Shown here piece by piece: positions 24,701-36,075 of a stretch of 64,000 nucleotides of DNA. This DNA comes from Kuschelorhynchus macadamiae (lineage: Eukaryota; Arthropoda; Insecta; Coleoptera; Curculionidae), in the NCBI GenBank assembly GCA_030620095.1, contig JAUTXW010000210.1, forward strand, positions 62,001 to 126,000. The letters run 5' to 3'. The notes under the pieces are model-generated. The model was not told the DNA's origin, did not search any database, and was given only the letters and a program-made list of their open reading frames with translations. The number at the start of each line of letters is the position of its first letter. Positions within the stretch are counted from its first letter, which is position 1. The translations under genes were made by a program, and so were the position numbers.

Positions 24701-25504
24701 CGAGACGAACTTACTAAATTTACCCAAGCTTATCCAATTGAAGATAAAACATCAAAAACTATTGTCAACACTATTATTTTATTTTTCCAACATTATGGTA
24801 CCCCACTACGAATCCATTGTGATTATGGCCGTGAATTTAATAATACACTAATGAAAGACCTATGTGAACTATACGACATAAAAATAACATTTTCTAGTGT
24901 AGGTCATCCCCAATTAAACGGCTCTCTAGAAAGATTTCACGCTACACTTAGCGAAATGATAAGAGCTAATCAAACCGAAAACCCACATGAACATCCGTTC
25001 AACGTACTTCCGTATGCTGCTATTTGTTACAATAACACGAAAAATAAAACCCACGGTTTTACGCCCTTTGAACTAATTTTCGGACATACTTCTTCTAGAC
25101 CCCCTGAAATCCTATATAATGAGAAAACCCTCATATCAAAATACATACGTGATTTAAACAATCGTATGCAATTTCTTTATAAATCTGGTCGTGATAAAAC
25201 GAAACAACAAAAAGAAAGAGCTAAAGAACGTTTCGATCAACATGTTCCCAAACATCCTCATGAATATAAAATAGGTGAAAAAGTATATGTACGCGAATCC
25301 CAAATTAAAGATAAAACTCAAAACAAATTTAATGGCCCTTTCGAAATTCTCGAAATTTATCAAAACTCAACCCTCTTATTAAATCCTAATACTAAACAAA
25401 AATCTAAAATAAATTTTGATAGATTAAAACCATACTACGAGCAAATTTCTCTTCCAGGACCATCCTCGGACTGTCATCAGTCGTCCAGTCCCAATACTCC
25501 ATAA
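21720..25504 (+). CDS. pol: pol polyprotein, copy B (PR-RT-RNase H-IN)
   Basis: The frame is open across the gag end, with no own ATG needed if made by -1 frameshift from gag. Domains in order: protease with DSGAG at 21794-21808 and ILGLDFL near 21990; RT with YMDD at 23051-23062; RNase H with TDAS at about 23495 and a DH(R)PL motif near 23697; integrase with H-x6-H-x29-C-x2-C (24449, 24470, 24560, 24569) and catalytic D-x53-D-x35-E (codons 24659, 24821, 24929); C-terminal GPF module near 25330. All catalytic residues are present and there is no internal stop. Its last ~45 bp overlap the env frame. Confidence 0.9.
25450..25457 (+). promoter_or_regulatory. Candidate splice acceptor for env mRNA
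   Basis: TCTTCCAG lies within the end of pol. In the env frame the sequence right after it is open and begins with a short hydrophobic stretch (TILGLSSVV), as expected for a signal peptide supplied by a spliced env message. Errantivirus env is known to be made from a spliced RNA. No matching donor was pinned down. Confidence 0.45.
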
Positions 25505-27352
25505 GTCCAATTAACAACACGATAGGAGTCTTCTTTCATGAAGAAGCAAAAATAAGTATCTCTAATGACAAATGGACATTACTTGTATATAAAGACTTAG
25601 AACCAATTAAGGATACAATTGTAAATAATGATAGAATTTTAGAAAACCTTATAAATAATATCAACGAAGACGTACCACGAATGAAAGCATTTAAATCTGA
25701 AGTATTAACACATATTAGTCTCCTTAGACAAATATCAGGAGCTGTAAATCAAAAATATACAGAGATAATGGCAGATACTAAAAAATATATTCTTAGAGAA
25801 AAACGTGGAATTTTTAATGGTATAGGAACATTTTGGAAAGCAATTACAGGAAACTTAGATGCTTCCGATGGCGAATATTTTAATGACTGTATAGAAAAAA
25901 TAACACATGATGAATATCAAATCGAAAATCTTCTTAAAAATCAAATCTCAGTAACTACCTCAGTAATAAAAGAATTTAATTCAACTATTCAGAAACTCAA
26001 AATTGACGAGGAAACATTCAATAATGATATTATGGAAATTCGAAAATCAATACTGGATATTTCTGACGATCTGAAATATTATTCCTCTCAAATAGAAATA
26101 TTAAATATTTGCGAACTATTAATGGAAAGTTATTCATTTCTTGAAAATTCTTGGAATGATATTATAAATTCAATTGTTTTCGTCCGTTTACGGATTTTAC
26201 ACAGTTCAATTATTACACCTTTTGACTTAATAGAATCACTAAAGCACATATCTCAATCATTGCAAAGAAATAATTTACCTTTGTTAATTCACCCTTCAAG
26301 TGTGGCTCAATATCTCGAAATCATAGAACTAAAGGCATATCAATATGATTCAAAAGTAATTTTTGTTCTCGAAATCCCATTAGTTGATCCAGAAAAATAT
26401 ATTCTCTTTCATTTATATCCAATACCAATTTTGGATAATCGAACAGGTCTTCACCATATTCTTTCAATAACAAATAATTTAATTGCGCGAAACGATGATT
26501 CATTATTATATATCACAATTCGCAACTTGGAATCATGTAAATCTTTGAGCAGCCGAACACTAATATGTTCCAACATCCTGCCATATCCAATAGACAGTGA
26601 TGCTGTTTGTGAAGCCCAGTTACTACGATTAATCAATCGCCTTCCAAGAACGTGCCAAGTTTCAGTTATCCTAGCCAAAGACTATCATGTGCAAGAACTT
26701 AATCAAAACTTCTGGTTAGTTGCCGTTGCAGACCCTCTACCTGTGACTATTAAATGTGGTTCCAGAGACGTTGTTACCCAAACAATCAGTACCAACGCCA
26801 TAATCAAACTTCAACCAGAGTGCAGTGCATTTATTGGCAGCACCGAAGTTCTAGCGAAGAAATTTGTAAATATTTATGATAATGTTACCTACAGCAACGT
26901 TCCAATCCAAATTCCATATGATTGCTGCAGCCATTATCCTGAGAAGATTCATATACCAGACTTGAAGCCTCTTAAGGTACACGACATTGACACAGAAAAC
27001 TTAAATATCGCTCAACATAAATTAGATGAATATTCTGATCAGTTGGACAGACTAATCAATCAACCATTCGTAAAGAAACATATCGGTTGGTTTACGATCC
27101 TGACCATAACTGATCATCAGTCTAATTATCCTGTACATATTTTGTAAATGTTATAGAAGAAAACCTAAAAACCTCAGTATTGGAATTGTCAATGCCAATA
27201 GTGATGACTACCCACCTTCTCCACCAAGGTCCAGAACAAATTTTGTACAATGGAGAAGAATATTTCCAAAAAGGCGACCAAACATACGTGTTGGTGAACC
27301 AACAGAAGAATCTGAAGAAATAGAACTTAACCTGAACAAACATTCAGCTTGA
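25458..27352 (+). pseudogene. env: env (baculovirus F-like), copy B
   Basis: The env frame is open from the candidate acceptor. Its first ATG is at 25681. A furin-type REKR site lies at 25795-25806, followed by a Gly-rich fusion-peptide-like segment (GIFNGIGTF) and the ITGNLDASDGEYF region typical of errantivirus/baculovirus F proteins. The Cys-rich ectodomain follows (about 26530-26960). Compared with copy C, two nucleotides are missing near 27108, so the frame closes at 27147 before the membrane anchor. The anchor and cytoplasmic tail persist out of frame to 27352. The product would lack its membrane anchor. Confidence 0.85.
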
Positions 27353-27381
27353 AAGTTGCTTCCACGTACCAACTTTCATCT

Positions 27382-27393
27382 TGATGGGGGAGT
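27382..27393 (+). other. Polypurine tract, copy B
   Basis: TGATGGGGGAGT lies directly before the TGTTA start of the 3' LTR. This is the expected primer site for plus-strand DNA synthesis. The same sequence occurs at the matching place in copy C. Confidence 0.8.
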
Positions 27394-27866
27394 TGTTATA
27401 TCTATTCTCACCAGCTATTTCATCATACAAGTTATGCTAACCTTGGTTCCCAGACTATCAGATATCACCCGCCAACGCAGTTATTCAGAAAGCCAAGCTT
27501 ATCTCAATAACAAAGTATCACATATCAGTCAAAAACGTAGATCATCCTATCCTCATAAACAGCAGGTGTTACTTGTTTACGAAAACAAGTCTATATCGAG
27601 AAAGCTTCATCAGCAGAACCCACGTCCTGACCCAAGTGTTCAAGAAAGAAGTAAACAGTTCCCACTGAGTCAGCATAACGAAACATATAAATAGTTATTT
27701 TTCTTTGTATACAGTTAGTTCAGTAGTACAGTTCAGTACAGTTCAGTCTAGCTTGAATTCATTTTGTTAATTATTATAAGTTCAAATGTATATATTTTAA
27801 TTTGTATTATTTTTGAGTAATAAAATAATTTTTTAAAAAGTAATTTAGCAAGAAAGTGATTTAACA
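27394..27866 (+). repeat. 3' LTR, copy B
   Basis: 473 bp, bounded by TGTTA and TAACA. A TATA box (TATAAAT near 27686) is followed about 35 bp later by three TCAGT initiator-like motifs between 27720 and 27750. A polyadenylation signal AATAAA lies at 27819-27824. The LTRs of copy C share this layout with fewer TCAGT copies. Confidence 0.9.
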
Positions 27867-28869
27867 TATATATACATATGTATAGGTAAAATTTTTATAA
27901 CGGGACAATACCATGCAAGCACAATTAAAAAATCATTTTTGTTTTAATCACATTTGCCGCTGTTCTGAGTTAGTGATTTATATTTCAAAATCTATACTAG
28001 GAGAGGCCGCGAAAATGTTACAAAATTAAGTAATATGTTAGCGCTGTTTTAATAGTTAACTTCAGAAAATCATCATTTCGGAAACCTTCTAATTATCATA
28101 AAAAATATGTGCAAAAATGGATTTTCTTGTCTAATAATTATGGAGAAGTAGTAAGGCAAAACACACTGTTTAAAAACAAAAATGAAATTTGCTAATGTTT
28201 TAAGATTTAGTAAAAATTCTTGCATTTTATTGTTGTGAATCAGTTTTATTCAGATTTTTTTCCAATTGCAAGGATTTAACTTAAAAATATTCTTCTGTGT
28301 TATGTTCTAGGGATGTCAGGTAAAAATTTATAGTAGCGGATCACTCTTTTATATGCGGTTTTTTGTTACCGACTGTTGCAGAGATACTGAACGTGCAAAT
28401 AAAGCATAAGCCAGATTTGACTTTCTCGTTGTGACAAAACTGTTGGTGGTATGATAAATTGCGATATTATATTTAATGATTTTTGCGTTTGGAAATCTAG
28501 CATATTGATTAAGGAAAAACTTTTTATGGTATAAAAAATAAAAAAAAAATGTTTTAATAAAAAGGATACTATCTGATGGAGCCGAATGTTCCGGAGATTC
28601 TACTTTGACTTTATCAAGGTGGCAAGACTTCTCTTCCTTAAAGTTATTTTTTGCTTGAATTTGTATCAAAATGCAAACATTTAGTTCCCATTTCGCATGA
28701 AAAGCAGGTAGTCTGATTCAGGAACGATAAATCTGGGTTTTTCTTGGACCAAGTTATTTGGTGAAGAGACATTATATTAAGGATACCAACACATTTTTTA
28801 GGCATCTCTTCCTTTGTTTGTTAACCGTCCATCGGACACTTGCCGTGGCTACTTGCACTATAATTCTAG

Positions 28870-31127
28870 CTAATTTCCTGTATATCTTTAAAACATTTGG
28901 GTACCTTAGAAATTAAAAAGAAAATATTAAAACGGTTTTTATATTGTGAGGTTGGACCAACTGAGAAAAATGTAACTTAGAGACTGCCGGATATTCAGTG
29001 AAAATATTTACCAATAGTTTATCTAGATGAGCCCAAACTGCATGACACTGGTGATCTAGATTGTCACTTACTCCGAAATGCGTTGTCTGTATTTCTGTAG
29101 AATATTTGACTATGTAATTTTCAGAGAAATCGACCTGAATTATTATTTCATCCGTTTGAGTGACTGTTTCTTTTTTTGTAATTGTATCATTTGGTTTTCG
29201 ATGATAAAAACGTGTTTGAAAAAATCGATAGCTTGTTTATTGAAAACTTCAAATATTTGTTTTACACTAGAGGTCTTTTGAATCTCTACTGTTCTTTTGA
29301 TTTGTTTTTGAATTTCTCTCTTCACATTTAGTTTCCCACTGATGGTACCTTATTTCTTTCTGCAGGTTACCTTTAGCTTCATGCTTTACACTGCAGACTT
29401 TTTCTTTGCAGTTAAGGCAACGCCTAAACATACAATCAATTTTCTTTGTGTCACACACTAGGTCTTTTATTAGTTCCCTAGAATTTCTTGCGTTTATCAA
29501 ATTCGCCTTTTGCAAGCTTGAAATAATAAAAGATATATTTTCGTGTTTAATACAGGCACAAGTATTTCTATCTTAATGTGTGGCTCGAACTATCTAAAAT
29601 GGCTTGTATTTTAAGAAGGTTGTCTCTGAGATGTGAAGAACTCCACTGTCAATATACTTTTTGTGTAAATTTTTTAGGGAATCTACTGGATTTTTGAAGC
29701 CGTTTTTGTTTCTTGATTTTGCCTTTTCGGACATAATTTTTTTTGCCGGGACACATTTTAGAACAGTAATCTTTTTCCAGGAACTCTTTAACGGATATTT
29801 GAATTCTTTCAGTTTTTTCCCTGTTTCTTTTTTTCCTGTAACACTGATTAAATGGTAATATATTGCAGGGTTTGTTAGTTACCTTTTACGAAACAATATC
29901 CGAAAAATCTCGTATAGCATAGCGTATATTTCTTCAATATTTTACCACTGATTAATTTAGCTGCAACTTGTTTTTCATTTTGTGTTTTCAGTTGTTGTAC
30001 GTTTTTTCTTAACTGCGATTGCAATGCTTCTCCTAAAACAAGCCGTCTCTTAACTCCTTCGGGTACCGTAAATCTATTTATTAGTGTGTTTACCTTTGTT
30101 GCTGGAGATTGAGTTTCAGCTGGTAGTATTTTTTCCTAGATTCTAATGCTGCAATTTTTAATTTTTGTCTCCTTTCCTTTTTTTGAGAATTTCGAAATTT
30201 CTTCCTTAAGTCTTCTATAATCTTTCTCGAGTTTTTTAATTTTCGATAACATTTAGCTCTATCACGGTTTACCTTTATACAACCTCTTTGGCGTTTTACT
30301 GAGTTGGGGGTTTTGGGTGACTCACTAGTTCCAGCAAGTAGAATATCTTGATGCTCCTCATTGTCACCGAAGGTGAATTATCATCTAAAAATGTTTTTGT
30401 TACTGCCTGCAACTTCTTATTTTTTCGGTACTTTAAACTAGATTTTTTCCATTTTTTTATTATATTTCGCTGTTCTCTTTTACCAAGATCTTTAATACTT
30501 TTTATACGGCCTTCCTCCTTCAGTCTCTTATATCTGTCTCTATCTTTTCGACGTTTTTCCTCTAACTTTTCATCGGTCATTTTAGCTCTAAACTTTTGAA
30601 CTCATGTTGTACTCTTTTCTTGCACTTTTGCCTTTTGTATTTTTTTGTCGGTTTTGTTTTAGGGCATTTTTACGATTTTATTTACTTTGGTTTGATTATT
30701 TGCGTCAGTCTTTTTTATCTTTATCTTCGGTATTTTTTTCGTTAAAATTTAAAATACTAGCTTGGGTCGTTTCTGTGTTCTTTTTTTCTGAGTTATTACT
30801 TCAATCTTTATCTGTAGATTCTATATGAATGCGATCTTCTTCCAACACCATATTGCGAATTTTTTGTTATTTATTATTGTTGTCATACTCGTTGATGCCT
30901 GAATTTTCCGGTGAAAGTTTTTCTTCAGTAACCAATAATCCGTTCTTATTATTTTCTAATGGCATTTTACTATTCGGAAATAGTTTTTCTTTATTGTTTC
31001 TACTTAGTCCTCTTTTTTCTTTTTTCTCTTCTTCTTTTTCTCTCTTATATTTCTCATTTTTCTCATAAGCGGGTTCGCGATCCTTTTTGAGCTTTATTTT
31101 TAGTTCCAATACTTTTTTAGGGTCCAT
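28870..31127 (-). pseudogene. Transposase-like gene of T2
   Basis: ATG at 31125-31127 follows an acceptor-like TTATTTCAG. The N-terminal ~300 codons are strongly basic and Lys/Glu-rich (DRDRYKRLKEEGRIKS near 30500), likely a coiled DNA-binding region. Further on come CSKMCPGKKNYVRKGKIKKQKR (about 29700), a Cys-rich piece KKIDCMFRRCLNC (about 29420), YHQWETKCEERN and HAVWAHLDKLLVNIF (about 29000). I know this order only from uncharacterised insect transposon proteins. Several stops and frame changes occur, and the C-terminus is not traceable below about 28870. Confidence 0.55.
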
Positions 31128-31344
31128 CGAATTCTGAAATAATTTATAAAAAAAACCCGTACAAAAATATTTTGCAAAAGAAAGCATAATATGGTACATT
31201 CAAAACACGAATGAATCATTAAATTTAATATGGCCTTTAAAATATCTGTATTCTAAACAAAATTAAATCATAACACGTCTCACATACGTCATTCCGGAAA
31301 CTAGACGTCAACCCGGAAACATTTTAGCTACGGTACAACTGTTT

Positions 31345-32755
31345 CCGAGATGACGATATTTCACAAAATGATTTATAGTGATCTACATTATCGATCGAGA
31401 GACATCTAATTTTGAGGTTAGCTTACCGAACACCTGTTTTATTAAGAAAAAAATAGTAACTGCATTTAAATATAGCATCTAATTAAGCGAAACCGTTTCC
31501 GAACTGATCTATATTAAAGGTACGCACAACTTTTTCAATATTCCCTTGTTAATTGTAAAAAAAAAAATATAACAATCTGCATAAACTTACCGACATGTTT
31601 TGATGAACAACACCACTCACTATACTAAAATATATTGGGGAGGGGATCTGAAGGTTTATATGTGCGGGAAATTTGAACTGAAGTTGAACTGAAGTGTGTG
31701 ATTTTCGATATGACGATTTTCATTCTGGCCATGAAATGTTTGATTATATCAAAAATATGATTTTATCTGGGAGATTTCTAATATAACTTCTGCAATATAG
31801 ACTATTTAAGGAATGCATTGCTTTTTTCGCTTATTTAAAACGAGAAAGGTAATCAAACCAACGGGTATGGAACTTTAAAATAAGAATTTGGACCCGTTTC
31901 CGAAATGACGATTTCGGCAATATTCTGTAAAATTCATAAAAAGTATGAAGAATGTAATCTTATATATTCTATTTACCGGTTAGTATATTACTTTACCTAT
32001 CAAATAGGGTTAGATTCACTGTGTCAGATATAGTAGTTTTTTGACTCTGTTTCCGAGATGATGTTTGCGAGATCTTCAGTGATCAGTGATCTTCATTATC
32101 TATCGAGAGACATCTAATTTTGAGATTAGCTTACTGAACACCTGTTTTATTAAAAAAAAAATGGTAACTGCATTTAAATATACTATCTAATTAAGCCAAA
32201 TCGTTTCCGAACTGGTCTATATTAAAGGTACGCATAAGTTTTTCAATATTTCCTTGTTAATTGTCAAAAAATATAACAATTTGCATAAACTTACCGACAT
32301 GTTTTGATGAACAACCCCGCTCACTGTACTAAAATATATTAAGGAGGGGATCTGAAGGTTTATATGTACGGGAAATTTGAACTGCAGTTGAACTGAAGTG
32401 TGTGGTTTCCGATATGACGATTTTTATTCTGGCCATAAAATGTTCGATTATATCAAAAATATGATTTTATCTGGGAGATTTATAATATAACTTATGCAAT
32501 ATAGACTATTTAAGGAATGCATTGCTTTTTTTGCTTATTTAAAATGAGAAAGGTAATCAAACCAACGGGTATGGAACTTTAAAATAAGAATTTGGACTCG
32601 TTTCCGAAATGAGGATTTCGGCTATATAATGTAAAATTCATAAAAAGTATGAAGAATGTAATCTTATATATTCTATTTACCGGTTAGAATATTACCTTGC
32701 CTATCAAATAGGGGTAGATTCACTGTGTCATATATAGTAGTTTTTTGACGATCTC
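31345..32755. repeat. Tandem duplication of ~704 bp inside T2
   Basis: 31345-32048 and 32049-32755 are direct copies with scattered differences. Paired landmarks 704-709 bp apart include CGAGAGACATCTAATTTTGA, GGTACGCA(C/T)AA and GGAGGGGATCTGAAGGTTTA. Each copy holds four of the GTTTCCGA-type motifs. It is non-coding. Confidence 0.85.
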
Positions 32756-32911
32756 TTGTAACAGGCGATTGTCCCATTATAAAAATTTTACCCATATATA
32801 TATATATATATATATATATGGGTACATACCTTGAGAAAGATGTTATTTTGCCTTGCTTGGCGGTGTGGAGGTAAATGATACACTGGTTAAAGAATTCTAT
32901 TGTGTTTTTTT

Positions 32912-33788
32912 ATATATATATCATTTAGTTTTTTTAATTATATTTACATTGTAGACACTATTGGTGGATACGGGCTGTTTTAAAAGTATTTGTGTGAGTC
33001 TGACAGTATACAGTATGTATTTATGATTGATGTAAATAGTTTATAACAATTGAATTAAATTAGATTGTGATATATTTGGCTGAGATTGTCAATGTCTTTC
33101 CGATCGTTTACTGTATTTTTTTTTATCTCGACCATTTCTTTGAATGTAAGTTTATGGTAATGTTGTTGTACCGTTGTACCCGAAAAATCAAATTCATGTT
33201 CCATATCTCTTTCGTGTTTATGTAGTGCTGTGGAAGCATTTTTTGTATATTTATGCCCATTTAGTCTATTTGATAGGTATTGTGTGGTCATGCATATATA
33301 TTTTTTGGGGCAGTTTAGGCAGGGAATGCTGTAAACTACGTTTGATTGTTTTTTAATTGGTGTCTGACTTTTTAGTGGTGTATATAAAGTTTTAAGGGTA
33401 TTGTTAGATTTGTGGCATACGGTTATATCGTGTTTACCGAGAATGTGTTTTTTCAGAAAGACCTTTAGTGTATGGCAAAGATATGTATGTAGTTGTTTTA
33501 TTGTTGTCACGATTATTTACAATATGTTTTGTGCCATTGTATAATTTATGGGTTCTTCGCTTTATAATTCGTTCGATGGCTATACATAGTAAACGATCGG
33601 AAAGACATTGACAATCTCAGCCAAATATATCACAATCTAATTTAATTCAATTGTTATAAATTATTTCCATCAATCATAAATACATACTGTACACTGTCAG
33701 ACTCACACAAATACTTTTAAAACAACCCGTATCCACCGATAGTGTCTACAATGTAAATATAATCAAAAAAACTAAATGATATATATGT
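32912..33788. mobile_element. Two Penelope-like 3' ends in inverted orientation
   Basis: 32912-33113 is the reverse complement of 33588-33786. Both are the coding end plus 3' region of the same Penelope-like element (reading NDRKDIDNLSQIYHNLI on either strand, then about 150 bp of UTR). The minus-strand copy is longer and extends to about 33590; the plus copy is only the last ~200 bp. Inverted partial copies are common for Penelope-like elements. The right end directly abuts the LTR of copy C. Confidence 0.7.
33055..33510 (-). pseudogene. Penelope-like C-terminus with GIY-YIG endonuclease
   Basis: The frame encodes a basic region, then VVYSIPCLNCPKKYICMTT, the place of the GIY-YIG motif (with the second Gly changed to Cys), then SNRLNGHKY and a His/Asp-rich segment up to NDRKDIDNLSQIYHNLI at the stop. 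The paired Cys before the YIG-like position is characteristic of Penelope-like elements. The RT part is absent (5' truncation). The enzyme would nick target DNA for priming; this copy is a fragment. Confidence 0.75.
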
Positions 33789-34243
33789 TAAATCACTTTC
33801 TTGCAAAATCACTTTTTAAAAAATTATTTTATTACTTGAAAAATACAAATTTAAATATATACATTCGAATTTGCAAAATTACAGAGTAACGTTTAACAAA
33901 TGAATTCGAGCTAGATTGAACTACTGTATACAAAGAAAAATATCTATTTATATGTTTCGTTATGCTGACTCAGTGGGAACTGTTTACTTCGTTCTTGAAC
34001 ACTTGGGTCAGGACGTGGGTTCTACTGATGAAGCTTTCTTGGTATAGACTTGTTTTCGTAAACAAGTAACACCTGCTGTTTATGAGAATAGGATGATCTA
34101 CGTCGTTAACTGATATGTGATACTTTGTTATTGAGATAAGCTTGGCTTTCTGAATACCTGCGTTGGCGGTGACAGCTGATAGTCTGGGAACCAAGGTTAG
34201 CATAACTTGTATGATGAAACAGCTGGTGAGAATAGATATAACA
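33786..34243 (-). repeat. 3' LTR, copy C
   Basis: 458 bp bounded by TGTTA and TAACA, preceded in the element's own direction by the polypurine tract TGATGGGGGAGT. The initiator region keeps only one TCAGT-like unit, in a decayed form. Confidence 0.88.
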
Positions 34244-34284
34244 ACTCCCCCATCAAGATGAAAGTTGGTACGTGGAAGCAACTT

Positions 34285-36075
34285 TCAAGCTGAATGTTTG
34301 TTCAGGTTAAGTTCTATTTCTTCAGATTCTTCTGTTGGTTCACCAACACGTATGTTTGGTCGCTTTTTTGGAAATATTCTTCTCCATTGTACAACATTTG
34401 TTCTGGACTTTGGTGGAGAAGGTGGGTAGTCATCACTATTGGCATTGACAATTCCAATACTGAGGGTCTTAGGTTTTCTTCTATAACATTTACAAAATAT
34501 GTACAGGATAATTAGACTGATGATCAGAGCTATGGTCAGGATCGTAAACCAACCGATATGTTTCTTTACGAATGGTTGATTGATTAGTCTGTCCAAATGA
34601 TCAGAATATTCATTTAATTTATGTTGAGCGATATTTAAGTTTTCTGTGTCAATGTGGTGTAACTTAAGAGGTTTCAAGTCTGGTATATGAATCTTCTCAG
34701 GATAACATTGCTATAGGTAACATTGTCATAAATATTTACAAATTTCTTCGCTAGAACTTTGGTGCTGCCAATAAATGCACTGCACTCGGGTTGAAGTTTG
34801 ATTACGGCGTTGGTACTGATTGTTTGGGTAACAACGTCTCTGGAACCACATTTAATAGTTACAGGTAGAGGGTCTGCAACGGCAACTAACCAGGAGTTTT
34901 GATTAAGTTGTTGCACATGATAGTCTTTGGCTAGGATAATTGAAACTTGGCACGTTCTTGGAAGGCGATTGATTAATCGTAGTAACTGGGGTTCACAAAC
35001 AACGTCACTGTCTATTGGATATGGTAGGATGTTGGAACATATTAGCGTTCGGCTCAAAGATTTACATGATTCCAAGTTGCGAATTGTGATATATAATAAT
35101 GAATCATCGTTTCGCGCAATTAAATTATTTGTTATTGAAAGAATGTGGTGAAGACCTGTTCGATTATCCAATATTGGTATTGGATATAAATGAAAGAGAA
35201 TATATTTTTCTGGATCAAATAATGATATTTCGAGAACAAAAATTACTTTTGAATCATATTGATATGCCTTTAGTTCTATGATTTAGAGATATTGAGCCAC
35301 ACTTGAAGGGTTAATTAACACAGGTAAATTATTTCTTTGCAATGATTGAGATATGTGCTTTAGTGATTCTATTAAATCAAAAGGTGTAATAATTGAACTG
35401 TGTAAAATCCGTAAACGGGCGAAAACAATTGAATTTATAATATCAATCAAAGAATTTTCAAGAAATGAAGAACTTTCCATTAATAGTTCGCAAATATTTA
35501 ATATTTCTATTTGAGAGGAATAATATTTCAGATCGTCAGAAATATCCATTATTGATTTTCGAATTTCTATAATATCATTATTGAATGTTTCTTCGTCAAT
35601 TTTAAGTTTCTGAATAGTTGAATTAAATTCTTTTATTACTGAGGTAGTTACTGAAATTTTATTTTTAAGAAGATTTTCGATTTGATATTCATTATGTTAT
35701 TTTTCCTATACAAACATTAAAATATTCGCCATCGGAGGCATCTAAGTTTTCTGTAATTGCTTTCCTAAAATGTTCCTATACCATTAAAAATTCCACGTTT
35801 TTCTCTAAGAATATATTTTTTAGTATCTGCCATTATCTCTGTATATTTTTGTTTTACAGCCCCTGATATTTGTCTAAGGAGACTAATATGTGTTAATACT
35901 GCAGATTTAAATGCTTTCATTCGTGGTACGTCTTCGTTGATATTATTAGTAAGGTTTTCTAAAATTCTATCATTATTTACAATTGTATCCTTAATTGGTT
36001 CTAAGTCTTTATATACAGGTAATGTCCATTTGTCATTAGAGATTCTTATTTTTGCTTCTTCATGAAAGAAGACTC
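34285..36075 (-). pseudogene. env: env, copy C
   Basis: Homologous to env of copy B in three or more frames. The N-terminal part (35765-36075) is in frame with pol, because 17 bp at the pol end are missing relative to B. The REKR site and GIFNGIGTF follow near 35765-35810, and then the frame breaks. Ectodomain pieces lie at 35283-35549 and 34674-35171. The membrane anchor (WFTILTIALIISLIILYIF) and basic cytoplasmic tail ending near 34285 are preserved here, unlike in B. This copy therefore shows the natural C-terminus of the family but cannot make a whole protein. Confidence 0.82.

Larger units (their letters stand above)
20019..27866 (+). mobile_element. Errantivirus-like element, copy B (no 5' LTR)
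   Basis: Homology to copy C begins abruptly at about 20019 inside the leader, so the 5' LTR, PBS and first ~190 bp of leader are missing. It continues through gag, pol and env to a complete 3' LTR ending at 27866. It is the best-preserved retroelement here, with pol undamaged. Without a 5' LTR it cannot complete a normal replication cycle. Three gag/env lesions are described under those entries. Confidence 0.9.
27885..32793 (-). mobile_element. TIR DNA transposon T2 (unassigned superfamily)
   Basis: The termini read inward as GGTAAAATTTTTATAACGGG (left, 27885) and GGGTAAAATTTTTATAATGG (right, ending 32793), both flanked by TA-rich DNA. A subterminal motif, close to GTTTCCGAAATGACGATTT, recurs about eight times on the right (31340-32620) and once inverted on the left (about 28070). 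One degenerate minus-strand gene occupies the centre. The element fills the gap between errantivirus copies B and C. Confidence 0.75.

Noticed and set aside
29078..31068. Several plus-strand Phe/Leu/Ser-rich frames
   Set aside because: They are antisense to the Lys/Glu-rich T2 gene, and the composition is explained by the complement.
31345..32755. CRISPR-like regular repeats
   Set aside because: The units are a ~704-bp tandem duplication with diverged short motifs in a eukaryotic transposon; there are no short identical repeats and spacers.
34294..35281. Plus-strand frames over the env region of copy C, and their minus-strand counterparts over env of copy B
   Set aside because: Antisense shadows of env; identical shadows appear in both copies because the DNA is homologous.
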